Source: Actinomycetota bacterium
GTDB taxonomy: Bacteria; Actinomycetota; Acidimicrobiia; IMCC26256; PALSA-610
Length of the DNA stretch: 34,622 bases
Assembly (NCBI GenBank): GCA_005773635.1
Contig: SXHN01000110.1
Span: forward strand, 1-34,622
Direction of reading: 5' to 3'
Positions 24,222-31,919 of the stretch are shown piece after piece. Every line of letters starts with the position of its first letter. Position 1 is the first letter of the stretch. The translations under genes were made by a program, and so were the position numbers. The notes under the pieces were generated by a model that was given only the letters and a program-made list of their open reading frames with translations, was not told the DNA's origin and searched no databases.

Positions 24222-25616
24222 TCAATCGAGGTCGTCGGGCGTAGCGAAATGGCCAGCGATGGCAGTCGCAGCCGCAACTTCGGGTGATACAAGGTGGGTT
24301 CGGCCACCTTTACCTTGACGCCCTTCGAAATTGCGGTTGCTCGTTGAGGCACTTCGTTCGCCAGCGGTCAGTTTGTCGTTGTTCATCGCGAGGCACATCG
24401 AACACCCGGGTTCGCGCCAATCGAATCCCGCGGCGCGAAAGGCCGTGTCGAGACCTTCGGCTTCGGCCTGTGCCTTCACCGCGTGGGAGCCGGGAACGAC
24501 AAGGGTGCGGACGCCAGTTTTTACCTTGCGCCCTGCCACTACGGCCGCCGCGGCACGGAGATCTTCGATGCGCGAATTTGTGCACGAGCCAATGAACACA
24601 GTATCGACAGGTACATCACGCATTGACGCGCCGGCTTGAAGGCCCATGTACTGCAACGCGCGGGTGATTGCCTCGCGTTCCACCGGGTCGTCGGTTGCGT
24701 CAGGAAATGGGATGACGTCGTCAATCGAGATTGTTTGGCCAGGGTTCGTGCCCCAAGAAACATGTGGTCGCAAGACGGTCGCGTCAAGGTTGACTACGTT
24801 GTCGAACACTGCGTCATCGTCGGTGGCAAGTGACCGCCAATCGTCGAGGGCTTGCTCCCACGCCCGACCTTTCGGCGCAAAACTGCGACCTTCAAGATAC
24901 GCGAACGTGGTGTCGTCGGGAGCGATGAGCCCGGCGCGAGCGCCCGCCTCGATCGACATGGTGCACACGGTCATGCGGCCCTCCATGGAGAGCGCTCGAA
25001 ATGCGGATCCGCGAAACTCCAATACCGAGCCGATGCCACCTCCGGTGCCGAGGCGAGCGATGACGGCCAACACGATGTCTTTGGCCGTGACCCCCCGAGG
25101 CGCGTCACCTTCGACGTTGATTGCCATCGTGCCGGGTACGGTCTGTGGCAACGTTTGGGTGGCGAGGACGTGTTCGACTTCGCTTGTGCCAATGCCGAAG
25201 GCGAGTGCCCCAAAGGCGCCATGGGTGGATGTATGGCTGTCGCCACACACAATGGTCATGCCTGGTTGGGTGAGCCCTTGTTCGGGGCCAATCACATGCA
25301 CAATGCCTTGGTTCGGGTCGCCCATCCCGTACATCCGAATACCGAATTCCGCACAGTTTGACGCCAATTTGGCCATTTGCAACTGCGAGATTTCTTCGAT
25401 GGTCTCGGTGAGGCTGGTCGGGACGTTGTGGTCCATCGTCGCAACCGTGAGATCGGGTCTCCGCACTCGACGCCCAGTGAGACGTAAGCCGTCAAAGGCT
25501 TGGGGCGATGTGACCTCGTGGACCAAGTGCAGGTCAATGTACAAGAGGTCGGGTTCGCCGCCCCCTGTGCGCACGATGTGGCGGTCGTAGATCTTTTGCG
25601 ACAGTGTGCGAGCCAT
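24222..25616 (-). CDS. leuC: 3-isopropylmalate dehydratase large subunit
   Basis: A 464-residue aconitase-family large subunit that holds the catalytic [4Fe-4S] cluster. Seen: [10 protein letters not shown] at the N-terminus, [40 protein letters not shown], cluster Cys in [13 protein letters not shown] and the CxxC pair in GCSMCLAMN. The start ATG 25616 gives the family's usual N-terminus; the frame stays open upstream to 26186 but runs antisense through the divergent regulator gene. It is first in a leuCD operon. The 144-bp gap to the divergent winged-helix gene carries an inverted repeat that could be an operator. Confidence 0.96.
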   Translation of the reverse strand: MARTLSQKIYDRHIVRTGGGEPDLLYIDLHLVHEVTSPQAFDGLRLTGRRVRRPDLTVATMDHNVPTSLTETIEEISQLQMAKLASNCAEFGIRMYGMGDPNQGIVHVIGPEQGLTQPGMTIVCGDSHTSTHGAFGALAFGIGTSEVEHVLATQTLPQTVPGTMAINVEGDAPRGVTAKDIVLAVIARLGTGGGIGSVLEFRGSAFRALSMEGRMTVCTMSIEAGARAGLIAPDDTTFAYLEGRSFAPKGRAWEQALDDWRSLATDDDAVFDNVVNLDATVLRPHVSWGTNPGQTISIDDVIPFPDATDDPVEREAITRALQYMGLQAGASMRDVPVDTVFIGSCTNSRIEDLRAAAAVVAGRKVKTGVRTLVVPGSHAVKAQAEAEGLDTAFRAAGFDWREPGCSMCLAMNNDKLTAGERSASTSNRNFEGRQGKGGRTHLVSPEVAAATAIAGHFATPDDLD

Positions 25617-25722
25617 GCCTGTAATTATGGTTTGCCCCGGTAGCCGCTCGGGAACCGTGCCGAAACCCAGTGTTTGAGAGCTTTTGACCGCAAGCGATAC
25701 GACCCGTAGTCGTCGCGCCGCT

Positions 25723-25740
25723 GTAACGATCCGTTTACAA
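25723..25740. promoter_or_regulatory. Inverted repeat TGTAA-N8-TTACA, candidate operator
   Basis: TGTAA (25723-25727) and TTACA (25736-25740) are perfect 5-bp arms around an 8-bp spacer, an 18-bp site. It sits 20 bp before the GTG start of the winged-helix gene and overlaps a possible -10 (TACAAA, 25737-25742) for it. It is also about 107 bp upstream of leuC. The geometry suits a dimeric regulator acting on one or both divergent genes; that it is bound by the adjacent protein is inference. Confidence 0.4.
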
Positions 25741-25760
25741 ATCTGCCGTACGGTGGTGCT

Positions 25761-26243
25761 GTGGATGTACAAGTACTGCGTTGGCCATCGGAACGACTCA
25801 CCATCGATGACCTCCGGGCTCATGGTGTCCCCAGGGTGCTGCTGATCGAAGATGGCGAACCCGTGCCGGTGCCGCCGGATTGTTTGGAAGATTGGGTTCG
25901 GCTGCCGGTCGCTGATGCGGATCTGGAAGCGCGCCGGATGGCCGTCGAGTTGCGAGCGAGCCAACATGCGGTGCGGCCTACGATCGATTCCGATGGCGTG
26001 TTGCGGTTTCAAGGGGCGTGGGTCGGCCTGTCGCCGTTGGAGCGCGACCTCGCAGTCCCATTGGTAGAGAAATTCGGAGGCGTGGTGTCGCGCGGGCTGC
26101 TGGCCGATCGAGCTTGGCCCGAAGGTTTGCCAAGCCGCAATGCGCTCGATGTGCACGTTTTGCGCCTGCGGCGTCGGCTCGAGCACATCGGCTTGGAGCT
26201 GCGCACCATCAGATCGCGAGGATATTTATTGCAAGGCGCCTAG
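25761..26243 (+). CDS. Winged-helix transcriptional regulator without a canonical receiver domain
   Basis: 160 residues from GTG 25761. The C-terminal half (about 75-158) is an OmpR/PhoB-type winged helix: [35 protein letters not shown], then [20 protein letters not shown] as recognition helix and IRSRGYLL as the wing. The N-terminal half (about 1-70) resembles a shrunken receiver ([12 protein letters not shown]), but no phospho-acceptor Asp, Thr or Lys pattern is seen, so control by phosphorylation is unlikely. It is divergent from leuC and convergent with greA (9 bp between stops). There is no clear Shine-Dalgarno, and a possible -10 about 20 bp upstream suggests a very short leader. It is a candidate local regulator of leuCD or itself. 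Confidence 0.82.
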   Translation: MDVQVLRWPSERLTIDDLRAHGVPRVLLIEDGEPVPVPPDCLEDWVRLPVADADLEARRMAVELRASQHAVRPTIDSDGVLRFQGAWVGLSPLERDLAVPLVEKFGGVVSRGLLADRAWPEGLPSRNALDVHVLRLRRRLEHIGLELRTIRSRGYLLQGA

Positions 26244-26252
26244 GCGCTGCCG

Positions 26253-26723
26253 TTACAGGGCCTTGACCGAAACCAACTCGACGCGCAGTTCTTTGCGAGG
26301 CCCCTGATACGTGACGCTATCGCCAGGGTGTTTGCCCAACAAGACTGTGCCTAACGGCGACGAAACCGACAACACTTCGTAAGTGTCGTTGCGTTCTTCG
26401 ATGGAACCCATGAGATATGTGGTGGTTGAGGAATCGCCTTCATAGCGGAGCTCAACGAGGCACCCAGGGGCTGCTGAATCGTCGCCTTCGACGTGCGCCA
26501 CGACCACAGCCCGTTTCAGCATGTCTTCGATTTGACGGACTCGTGACTCGTTGTGGCCTTGCTCATCTTTGGCCGCGTGATACTCGGCGTTTTCTTTCAG
26601 GTCGCCGTGGGCGCGGGCTTCTTCGATGCGAGCGACGATTTCCTTGCGCCGCGTGGTGGTGCGCTCTTCGAATTCCGCCGTGAGGCGGTCGAGGGCCGGT
26701 TGAGATAGTTCGAGAGGTTCCAT
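26253..26723 (-). CDS. greA: Transcription elongation factor GreA
   Basis: 156 residues, the typical length. GreA enters the RNA polymerase secondary channel and stimulates cleavage of backtracked RNA. Seen: an N-terminal coiled coil (about 10-75) with the acidic tip motif GDLKENAEYHAAKDEQ, and a C-terminal FKBP-like domain (VSSPLGTVLLGKHPGDSV). The starting Met at 26723 has no good ribosome site. It lies 39 bp downstream of livF in the same orientation and may be read from the transporter transcript as well as its own promoter. A 12-bp perfect palindrome (GCGCCTAGGCGC, 26236-26247) spans the stop of the convergent neighbour. Confidence 0.96.
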   Translation of the reverse strand: MEPLELSQPALDRLTAEFEERTTTRRKEIVARIEEARAHGDLKENAEYHAAKDEQGHNESRVRQIEDMLKRAVVVAHVEGDDSAAPGCLVELRYEGDSSTTTYLMGSIEERNDTYEVLSVSSPLGTVLLGKHPGDSVTYQGPRKELRVELVSVKAL

Positions 26724-26762
26724 GACGTACGGGAGGCTACCTGCAAGTCGAGTGGTACAGGA

Positions 26763-27551
26763 CTATGCCTCACCGAGATAGGCGTTGGAAAGCGCCGTCG
26801 AGTCCGCCAGGAGCTCCGCGGCGGATGCGTTGATCGAAATCGCTCCGCGCACCATCACGTAGGCACGGTCAGCAGTCGAAAGCGCAGCGTTGACGTGCTG
26901 TTCCACAAGGAGCACGCCCACGCCCTGGTCCTGGCAGATATTGCGCATGAGCGGCAACAACTGCTCCACGACGATAGGAGCGAGGCCGAGACTCAACTCA
27001 TCGATCATGATCACTTTGGGGCGAGCAGCTAACGCGCGGGCGACCGCAAGCATTTGTTGTTCGCCGCCCGACATGAGCCCGGCCTTGCGATCCAGGATTG
27101 CCCGCAGAGCCGGAAACGGAGCCACGGCAGCTTCGATTGCATCGGTATCGCGACGGGCAGCGGCGAGCTTGAGGTGCTGGCGTGCCGTGAGCCCGAAAAA
27201 CAAGGCCCTGTCTTCGGGCACATAGGCGAGGCCTCGCGCTCGCAACCCGAGTGCCGTCGCGACCACTTTGCGTTTGCCGTTGAGCGGCTGAACTTCTCCC
27301 AAGATTGTGCAGTCGCCGCCGATGCGCGGCAGCAGGCCCGCGATTGTGGACAACGTTGTGGTTTTGCCTGCACCGTTGGGACCAAGCAGCGCGACCACTT
27401 CGCCTGCGCACACGTCGAGGTCGATGCCATGAACGACTTCCACGTCGTTGTATCCGGCTGTGAGGCCGCGAACCGACAGCAACGGCTCACGACGCGGCAG
27501 CTGCGCCACCGCAGAGGTAAGGGCTCCCGCTTCACTCGGTTGGTCACTCAT
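26763..27551 (-). CDS. livF: Branched-chain amino acid-type ABC transporter ATPase LivF
   Basis: 262 residues. Walker A is GPNGAGKT (57-64), the signature is SGGEQQ (161-166) and Walker B is KVIMIDELSLGLAP (Asp184, Glu185). LVEQHVNAALSTADRAYVM is the H-loop region and is characteristic of LivF. It overlaps livG by 8 bp, indicating coupled translation. An N-terminal extension of about 20 residues precedes the usual start. With LivG it forms the ATPase heterodimer of a HAAT-type importer. Confidence 0.95.
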   Translation of the reverse strand: MSDQPSEAGALTSAVAQLPRREPLLSVRGLTAGYNDVEVVHGIDLDVCAGEVVALLGPNGAGKTTTLSTIAGLLPRIGGDCTILGEVQPLNGKRKVVATALGLRARGLAYVPEDRALFFGLTARQHLKLAAARRDTDAIEAAVAPFPALRAILDRKAGLMSGGEQQMLAVARALAARPKVIMIDELSLGLAPIVVEQLLPLMRNICQDQGVGVLLVEQHVNAALSTADRAYVMVRGAISINASAAELLADSTALSNAYLGEA

Positions 27552-28296
27552 GTGCAGATCCGAGGTATGCGGCGATCACTGCTTGATTGCCGCGAATTTC
27601 TTGGGGCGTGCCAGTTGCAATTACGCGGCCGAAATCAAGCACTGTGATGTCGTCACAGACGTCAAGCACCAATGTCATGTCGTGGTCGACAAGCAACACT
27701 CCGATGCCTCGCTTGGGCAACGAAGCAATGAGTTCGCCGAGCTTGTCGGTTTCGTCGGGGTCGAGACCAGCCGCGGGTTCGTCGAGTAACACGAGTTTTG
27801 GCTTTCCCGCGAGCGCCCTCGCAACACCAACGATGCGCCGCTGACCATGCGACAATTGCTTCGGACGAAGGTCGATCAGATCGTTGATTTTGGTCATTTC
27901 GATGGCATCGCTAACCGACTCGGCGGTGACTCGGCGGTTCGGGTGAATCGCGTCCAACATTGTGGAGTACCAGCGGGGCGCGCTTGCCGCGACGATGAGA
28001 TTTTCTCTGATCGTGAGATCGTCGAAGAGCTCAACGGATTGGAAGGTCCGCACTAGGCCGGCCCGGGCCCGGCTGTGAGGAGGCAGCGATTCGAGACGTC
28101 GTCCTGCGAGTTCGATGATGCCGGTCGCCTTCGGGACAAAGCCACAAATCGCGTCGATCGTAGTTGTTTTTCCCGCTCCGTTTGGTCCGATGAGACCCAT
28201 GACGCGATCGGTGTGGACGTCGATGCTGACGTCGTCGACTGCCCGGAGCCCGCCGTAGCTCACGCCGAGTTGGTGGATGTGCAGCAGCGGATTCAT
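27544..28296 (-). CDS. livG: Branched-chain amino acid-type ABC transporter ATPase LivG
   Basis: 250 residues. Walker A is GPNGAGKT, the signature region LSHGQRR (His instead of the usual second Gly/Ser position, common in LivG-type proteins), and Walker B is KLVLLDEPAAGLDPDE. LLVDHDMTLVLDVCDDITVLDFG is the classic LivG H-loop. The start overlaps the permease stop by 4 bp (ATGA), and the 3' end overlaps livF by 8 bp, so permease, LivG and LivF are translationally linked. Confidence 0.95.
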   Translation of the reverse strand: MNPLLHIHQLGVSYGGLRAVDDVSIDVHTDRVMGLIGPNGAGKTTTIDAICGFVPKATGIIELAGRRLESLPPHSRARAGLVRTFQSVELFDDLTIRENLIVAASAPRWYSTMLDAIHPNRRVTAESVSDAIEMTKINDLIDLRPKQLSHGQRRIVGVARALAGKPKLVLLDEPAAGLDPDETDKLGELIASLPKRGIGVLLVDHDMTLVLDVCDDITVLDFGRVIATGTPQEIRGNQAVIAAYLGSAHE

Positions 28297-30260
28297 GCGG
28301 TGCTCATGCGCCGAAGTTTTGCGACGCTGTGACGCACCGCCGCGACCACACCGTCGGGGTACAGAATCGCGACGGCTATGAGCATGAGTCCGCTGATTGC
28401 GAACTGGTAATTCGACGCGTTGCCGGTGTTGCCCCCCTGGAGCTGGGTGAGTATCCCTCCGGAAGCCAAAAGCCCCGCGACCAATGCGCCACTAATCGAT
28501 GCGATACCTCCCAGGAAACACAGTGCAAGCACTGCGAGTGCGCCCACCACCATGAACTGTTGCGCAGAGAGTGCTGGCGATTGATACGCCAGCAAGGCGC
28601 CGCCGGTGCCAGCGAGCGCAGCACAGACTGCGAAGGCGCTGAGTTTCGTTTGGGTTACGTCGATTCCTGCGGCGGCCGCGGCACGTTCGTTGCCCCGTAC
28701 TGCAAGCCAACGTAATCCAGTTGGGCTGCGTCGAAGGTTCGCAACCGCGAGCGTGGCTAGTACGAAGAGGATCACCGCGAAGATGCCGAACGCGGCGCGA
28801 AAGTTTTCGTCGCCGGTAGCCGAGAACCCGAGATCGATTCCGAAGATCTCGGGCCGCGGGATTGCTCCCAACCCGGCCAGCGATGGTGAATTGAAAACCA
28901 GTTGTTCAATCGCGACCGCGGCTGCGATTGTCGCGACGGCGAGGGTCATGCCCCGCACGCGCACAGCGGGTAAGCCCAACAGCAAACCGATGGCGATTGT
29001 GATGGCGATCGCGAGGAACGGCGCAACCGGAAACGACAGACCCTGTTTCGTCAGTTTGACCGTCGCAAATGCGGCTACGCCTGCGAACGCGTACTGAGCG
29101 AGCGAGATCTGGCCAACGTATCCCGTCACCACGACGCTGGCGAGACCTACGAAACCGGCAATTGTTGACACGACGATGGCGAGACGCCACTGCGCGTCGA
29201 GTTGCAGTAACGCGACGATCGCGGCGGTGGCCATCACCAAACTCCACGCGACAGGATTCCTCGGTGTGGGCGATTCGGGTAGCCGAGATTCGATCATTGC
29301 GGCTCGGTTCGGCAACTTGGAGCCCCGCCACGTGATCGCCACGAGAATCGCGATGACGGGTACGGCTTGACTCAGTCCGTTGTTTGGGAGCCAATCGGGG
29401 AGTGACTTGGATTGCAGCTGAAACCACACGAGTGAACCTTGGGTCATCCCAATCGCGAGCCCGGCGGCGGTTGTCACTGCGAAGCTGTCGAGGCCTCCAA
29501 GCAGAGCCGCGGCAAGCGCGGGCACTACCAAGAGGCTGGTCTCGGTAGGCACGAGCACGCCCGAGACGCCCACGATCAAGATGACGGCTCCGGCACCAAG
29601 CAGCGATGCCAGCACCCAGTTGAAGATCCCGATGCGATGTGGAGAAATACCAGTGAGAATTGCACCCTTTTCTTGCTCGGCCGTCGCAGTGGTTGCTAAC
29701 CCGAACCGCGTGTAGCTGAACGCGAGTGCGAGCAGCAGCGCCGCCACGACCGCAAAACCCGAGAGTACAAAGGCTGAGGTCGGGATCTTGGCGCTTCCGA
29801 TCTTGATGACTCCGCTCGGCAGCATCGACGTGAGCTTGAGTGATGCCGCACCGCTACCGATCTCCTTCGCCCGTAGCGACATTGTGGAGGTGAGATACAG
29901 AAATATACCGAGTGACGCAATCACGCGGGCGAGCGGCGGAGCGTTGCGAAGGGGTCGAAATACTGCGACATAGAGCAGTGCTCCGAAGAATGCCGCGAGT
30001 AACAGCGCGATACTGAGCGCCGCCGCGACCGTCGGACGATCCAAGATGTGCACCTTGCTGGGCGCGCCAAGGATCGGTAACCACAAATCACCGCCCCGTT
30101 CGGTCGAATCCACATCGTAGTTTCGGAGCCCATAAAACGCGTATGCGCTGTACATGCCGACCGCAGCGTGGGCGATGTTGATGACATTGGAGGCGCGAAA
30201 CGACAGCACAAGGCCCAGTGCGAGCGCGGCGATGACCGCGCCTCCTTGCAGCCCGGTCAA
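28293..30260 (-). CDS. Fused LivH-LivM permease of a branched-chain amino acid-type ABC importer
   Basis: 655 residues in one uninterrupted frame. Residues 1 to about 310 match LivH: TGLQGGAVIAALALGLVL, NVINIAHAAVGMYSAY, RFGLATTATAEQEKGA (the cytoplasmic coupling loop, cf. LivH R..ACAEN) and ALLGGLDSFAVTTAAGLAIG. After a linker (about 310-340), residues 340-640 match LivM: VVVTGYVGQISLAQYAFAGVAAF, VRVRGMTLAVATIAAAVAIEQL, WLAVRGNERAAAAAGIDVTQTKLSAF and FLGGIASISGALVAG. The two are normally separate subunits. The listed start is a TTG with GAAAG upstream. The frame is open 15 codons further and reads IIRYFESALTGL, which looks like a real LivH N-terminus, so a rare ATT start at about 30284 is conceivable. 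livG overlaps the stop; livK lies 75 bp upstream. Confidence 0.92.
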   Translation of the reverse strand: MTGLQGGAVIAALALGLVLSFRASNVINIAHAAVGMYSAYAFYGLRNYDVDSTERGGDLWLPILGAPSKVHILDRPTVAAALSIALLLAAFFGALLYVAVFRPLRNAPPLARVIASLGIFLYLTSTMSLRAKEIGSGAASLKLTSMLPSGVIKIGSAKIPTSAFVLSGFAVVAALLLALAFSYTRFGLATTATAEQEKGAILTGISPHRIGIFNWVLASLLGAGAVILIVGVSGVLVPTETSLLVVPALAAALLGGLDSFAVTTAAGLAIGMTQGSLVWFQLQSKSLPDWLPNNGLSQAVPVIAILVAITWRGSKLPNRAAMIESRLPESPTPRNPVAWSLVMATAAIVALLQLDAQWRLAIVVSTIAGFVGLASVVVTGYVGQISLAQYAFAGVAAFATVKLTKQGLSFPVAPFLAIAITIAIGLLLGLPAVRVRGMTLAVATIAAAVAIEQLVFNSPSLAGLGAIPRPEIFGIDLGFSATGDENFRAAFGIFAVILFVLATLAVANLRRSPTGLRWLAVRGNERAAAAAGIDVTQTKLSAFAVCAALAGTGGALLAYQSPALSAQQFMVVGALAVLALCFLGGIASISGALVAGLLASGGILTQLQGGNTGNASNYQFAISGLMLIAVAILYPDGVVAAVRHSVAKLRRMSTA

Positions 30261-30335
30261 CGCACTTTCAAAATACCTAATGATCTTGGGACCGCCTTGA
30301 AGCAGCTACGGACTCGACGCAGTGGTACGCCAAGC

Positions 30336-31646
30336 TCATTGTTTGAGCCAAGCTGCGATATCGAGCCATGGCGTGACTTGTTGAATCGCGCCGTCTTTGA
30401 GCTGGCCCAGGGTTTGCTGTGGCGAGCACATTGCCGGATAGCCAGGGAATTGTTTGCCGTCGCAGGTAAAAGGGTGGCCTGAAAACCCTGGTTCGTTCTT
30501 CGCGGCGCGGAATCCTGCAAGGATCGCTTCCGGTGTGACCTTGTCGCCACCGATGTTGCGCATGATGCCGTACAGAATCATCGTCGATTTGAACGACAGC
30601 GTCCCGGCACTTTGTGCTTCGTATTTGTACTTTGGTCCGTAGCGATTCGCGGCCGCCCTGTACAAGACCGAGTCGGGATTGTTCGGCGTCAGGTCGGATT
30701 CCAGATTGAAAATAATGCCTTCCGCAGCGTCACCAACCGAGTCGATGATTTTGGGGGCGGCGCACGCGCCGGTGACCATGAGCGGCACTTTGAGATCAAT
30801 CTGCTTGGCAGTTTTCATGGTCGGCACACAGCCGGTGTCGGCCGTCAACGCCAGCACTGCGTCTGGGTCCGTCGCAGCGGCCTGGTTGAGTGCTTGCGCC
30901 ATGTCACCTCCGATGATCGGCACCGTGATCATCGCCGGAGTCCCGCCGTGCGCAATGATTGCTTTTTCCACAAGCTTGCCCGCGTCGGTGATGGGCGGAA
31001 ACTCGGCGTGGATCACCGCGATTTTCTTGGCTTTCAACGTGTCCATCGCATACTGAGCCATGCCGACTGCGGCGCCCCAGGTTCCCGCGCTGAACTGGAA
31101 CACTGTCTCGCCTCGAACCGAGTCGAAGCTCACCGGAATACCACCCACCAGCGGAATTCCATTGTCGACCAGCGTCTGGATACCGGTACCCCAAATGTCG
31201 ATGCCGCCGATTACGGCAACGACCTTCTTGGTAACCATCTGCTGAGCGCAACTTTGCGAGATGTCAGGGCTGCCCTGCGTGTCACAGGTAATGAGCTCCA
31301 GTGGACGCCCGTCGACACCATTGAGTTCAGTATTGATGAAATCGATCGCCATTTGATCGGCACTTGTGAGTTCCGGGAATGCGGCCAGCGGACCAGTGTC
31401 TTGGTTGATTGTGCCGATACGAATAGGAGCGCCGGTGGCTTTCGTGGCTTTTGCTGGGAGCAATTTGTCGATCGTGCTGTCGTCGGGCGCACACGCCACA
31501 ACTGACTCGGCGGTCTGGCAATCGACAACAGCTTTGGCGACGGTGGTGGTGGTCCCGTCAACCTTGTTTCCGGGAGTCTCTTCGCTGCAAGCCGCGGTAA
31601 AGAGTGAAATCGCAGCTATAGCGGCGAGCAGTTTTGGCGTACGCAC
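30336..31646 (-). CDS. livK: Substrate-binding lipoprotein LivK-type (periplasmic-binding fold I)
   Basis: 436 residues from GTG 31646 with GGAGAG upstream. The N-terminus MRTPKLLAAIAAISLFTAAC is a lipoprotein signal with lipobox FTAAC, lipidated at Cys20. The mature protein has a Thr-rich tether and then a type I binding fold: IRIGTINQDTGPLAAFPEL, DGRPLELITCDTQGSPDISQSCAQQMV, VVAVIGG, KKIAVIHAEFPPITDAGKLVEKAI and VPLMVTGACAAP. This is the capture protein for the downstream Liv-type importer. The ligand (BCAA or another amide, acid or urea) cannot be read from sequence. Extra Cys pairs suggest disulfides in the exported domain. Confidence 0.93.
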   Translation of the reverse strand: MRTPKLLAAIAAISLFTAACSEETPGNKVDGTTTTVAKAVVDCQTAESVVACAPDDSTIDKLLPAKATKATGAPIRIGTINQDTGPLAAFPELTSADQMAIDFINTELNGVDGRPLELITCDTQGSPDISQSCAQQMVTKKVVAVIGGIDIWGTGIQTLVDNGIPLVGGIPVSFDSVRGETVFQFSAGTWGAAVGMAQYAMDTLKAKKIAVIHAEFPPITDAGKLVEKAIIAHGGTPAMITVPIIGGDMAQALNQAAATDPDAVLALTADTGCVPTMKTAKQIDLKVPLMVTGACAAPKIIDSVGDAAEGIIFNLESDLTPNNPDSVLYRAAANRYGPKYKYEAQSAGTLSFKSTMILYGIMRNIGGDKVTPEAILAGFRAAKNEPGFSGHPFTCDGKQFPGYPAMCSPQQTLGQLKDGAIQQVTPWLDIAAWLKQ

Positions 31647-31698
31647 GGACTCTCCAAATGTTGGTTAGATGTTCACGGCTGGGGCGCGAAGCGAGCGT

Positions 31699-31727
31699 AG
31701 GTTAACGGTGTTCACCCGTGCGTGCAA
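31699..31727 (-). promoter_or_regulatory. Putative livK promoter
   Basis: On the minus strand a TTGCAC (plus 31722-31727) and TAACCT (plus 31699-31704) are separated by exactly 17 bp, a reasonable -35/-10 pair. The predicted start near 31692 gives a leader of about 46 nt to the livK GTG. It faces the leader-peptide promoter of the divergent leuB operon. A GGTG-TT-CACC palindrome at 31707-31716 lies between the two boxes. Confidence 0.4.
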
Positions 31728-31736
31728 TGCGTACGG

Positions 31737-31742
31737 TAAGAT
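31737..31742 (+). promoter_or_regulatory. Putative -10 box for the leuB-ilvE-cimA leader transcript
   Basis: TAAGAT matches the actinobacterial TANNNT -10 consensus and ends 7 bp before the leader-peptide ATG at 31750, so transcription probably starts on or next to that A: a leaderless leader peptide. No good -35 is seen at 16-18 bp (TTCACC is 20 bp away). Leaderless amino-acid leader peptides are known in Corynebacterium. Confidence 0.4.
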
Positions 31743-31749
31743 CCGCCGT

Positions 31750-31809
31750 ATGACCTCCTACCAGCACAACATCGATTTGGCATTTGTCCGAATCATTGTG
31801 ATTGTGTAG
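31750..31809 (+). CDS. Branched-chain amino acid leader peptide (attenuator)
   Basis: A 19-codon frame encodes MTSYQHNIDLAFVRIIVIV and stops at TAG 31807-31809. The last seven residues (VRIIVIV) include six Ile/Val codons, and 8 of 19 residues are Ile, Leu or Val. It lies directly after a likely -10 box and directly before tandem hairpins, an intrinsic terminator and then leuB, the classical architecture of ribosome-mediated attenuation. When charged Ile- or Val-tRNA is scarce the ribosome should stall on the final codons and change folding of the downstream RNA. There is no Shine-Dalgarno; leaderless translation is likely. Confidence 0.8.
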   Translation: MTSYQHNIDLAFVRIIVIV

Positions 31810-31833
31810 CGAACGCCGGGTTCCGGTGTTCGC
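31809..31833 (+). promoter_or_regulatory. Attenuator upstream hairpin
   Basis: Arms GCGAACGCCGG (31809-31819) and CCGGTGTTCGC (31823-31833) pair over 11 positions with one G-U and a 3-nt loop. The 5' arm begins in the stop codon of the leader peptide, so a ribosome stalled on the last Ile/Val codons would cover it. It is followed after three bases by the terminator stem. Confidence 0.75.
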
Positions 31834-31836
31834 GTC

Positions 31837-31862
31837 AGCCGCCCTCAACCGGGCGGCTTTTT
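31837..31862 (+). terminator. Intrinsic terminator of the leuB-operon attenuator
   Basis: Stem AGCCGCCC (31837-31844) and GGGCGGCT (31851-31858), loop TCAACC, then a run of five T (31858-31862). It lies between the leader peptide and leuB on the plus strand, with about 58 bp to the leuB start. The location inside an operon leader, not after a gene, indicates conditional termination. Confidence 0.9.
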
Positions 31863-31919
31863 CATGTCCGAATCTCCACGACTATTCATTCTGACTGCAT
31901 CAACAACGAAGGATTGCCC

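Noticed and set aside
24646-25590. A 314-codon plus-strand frame opposite leuC
   Set aside because: Antisense to a clear aconitase-family gene; no motif, Ser/Pro/Arg-rich.
26236-26247. GCGCCTAGGCGC perfect palindrome at the stop of the winged-helix gene
   Set aside because: A zero-loop 12-bp palindrome cannot form a good terminator hairpin, and there is no T-run. It could be a chance site or a protein site; no further support.
30612-31505. A 297-codon plus-strand frame opposite livK
   Set aside because: Antisense to a complete lipoprotein gene with signal peptide; the translation is His/Arg/Asp-rich and featureless.
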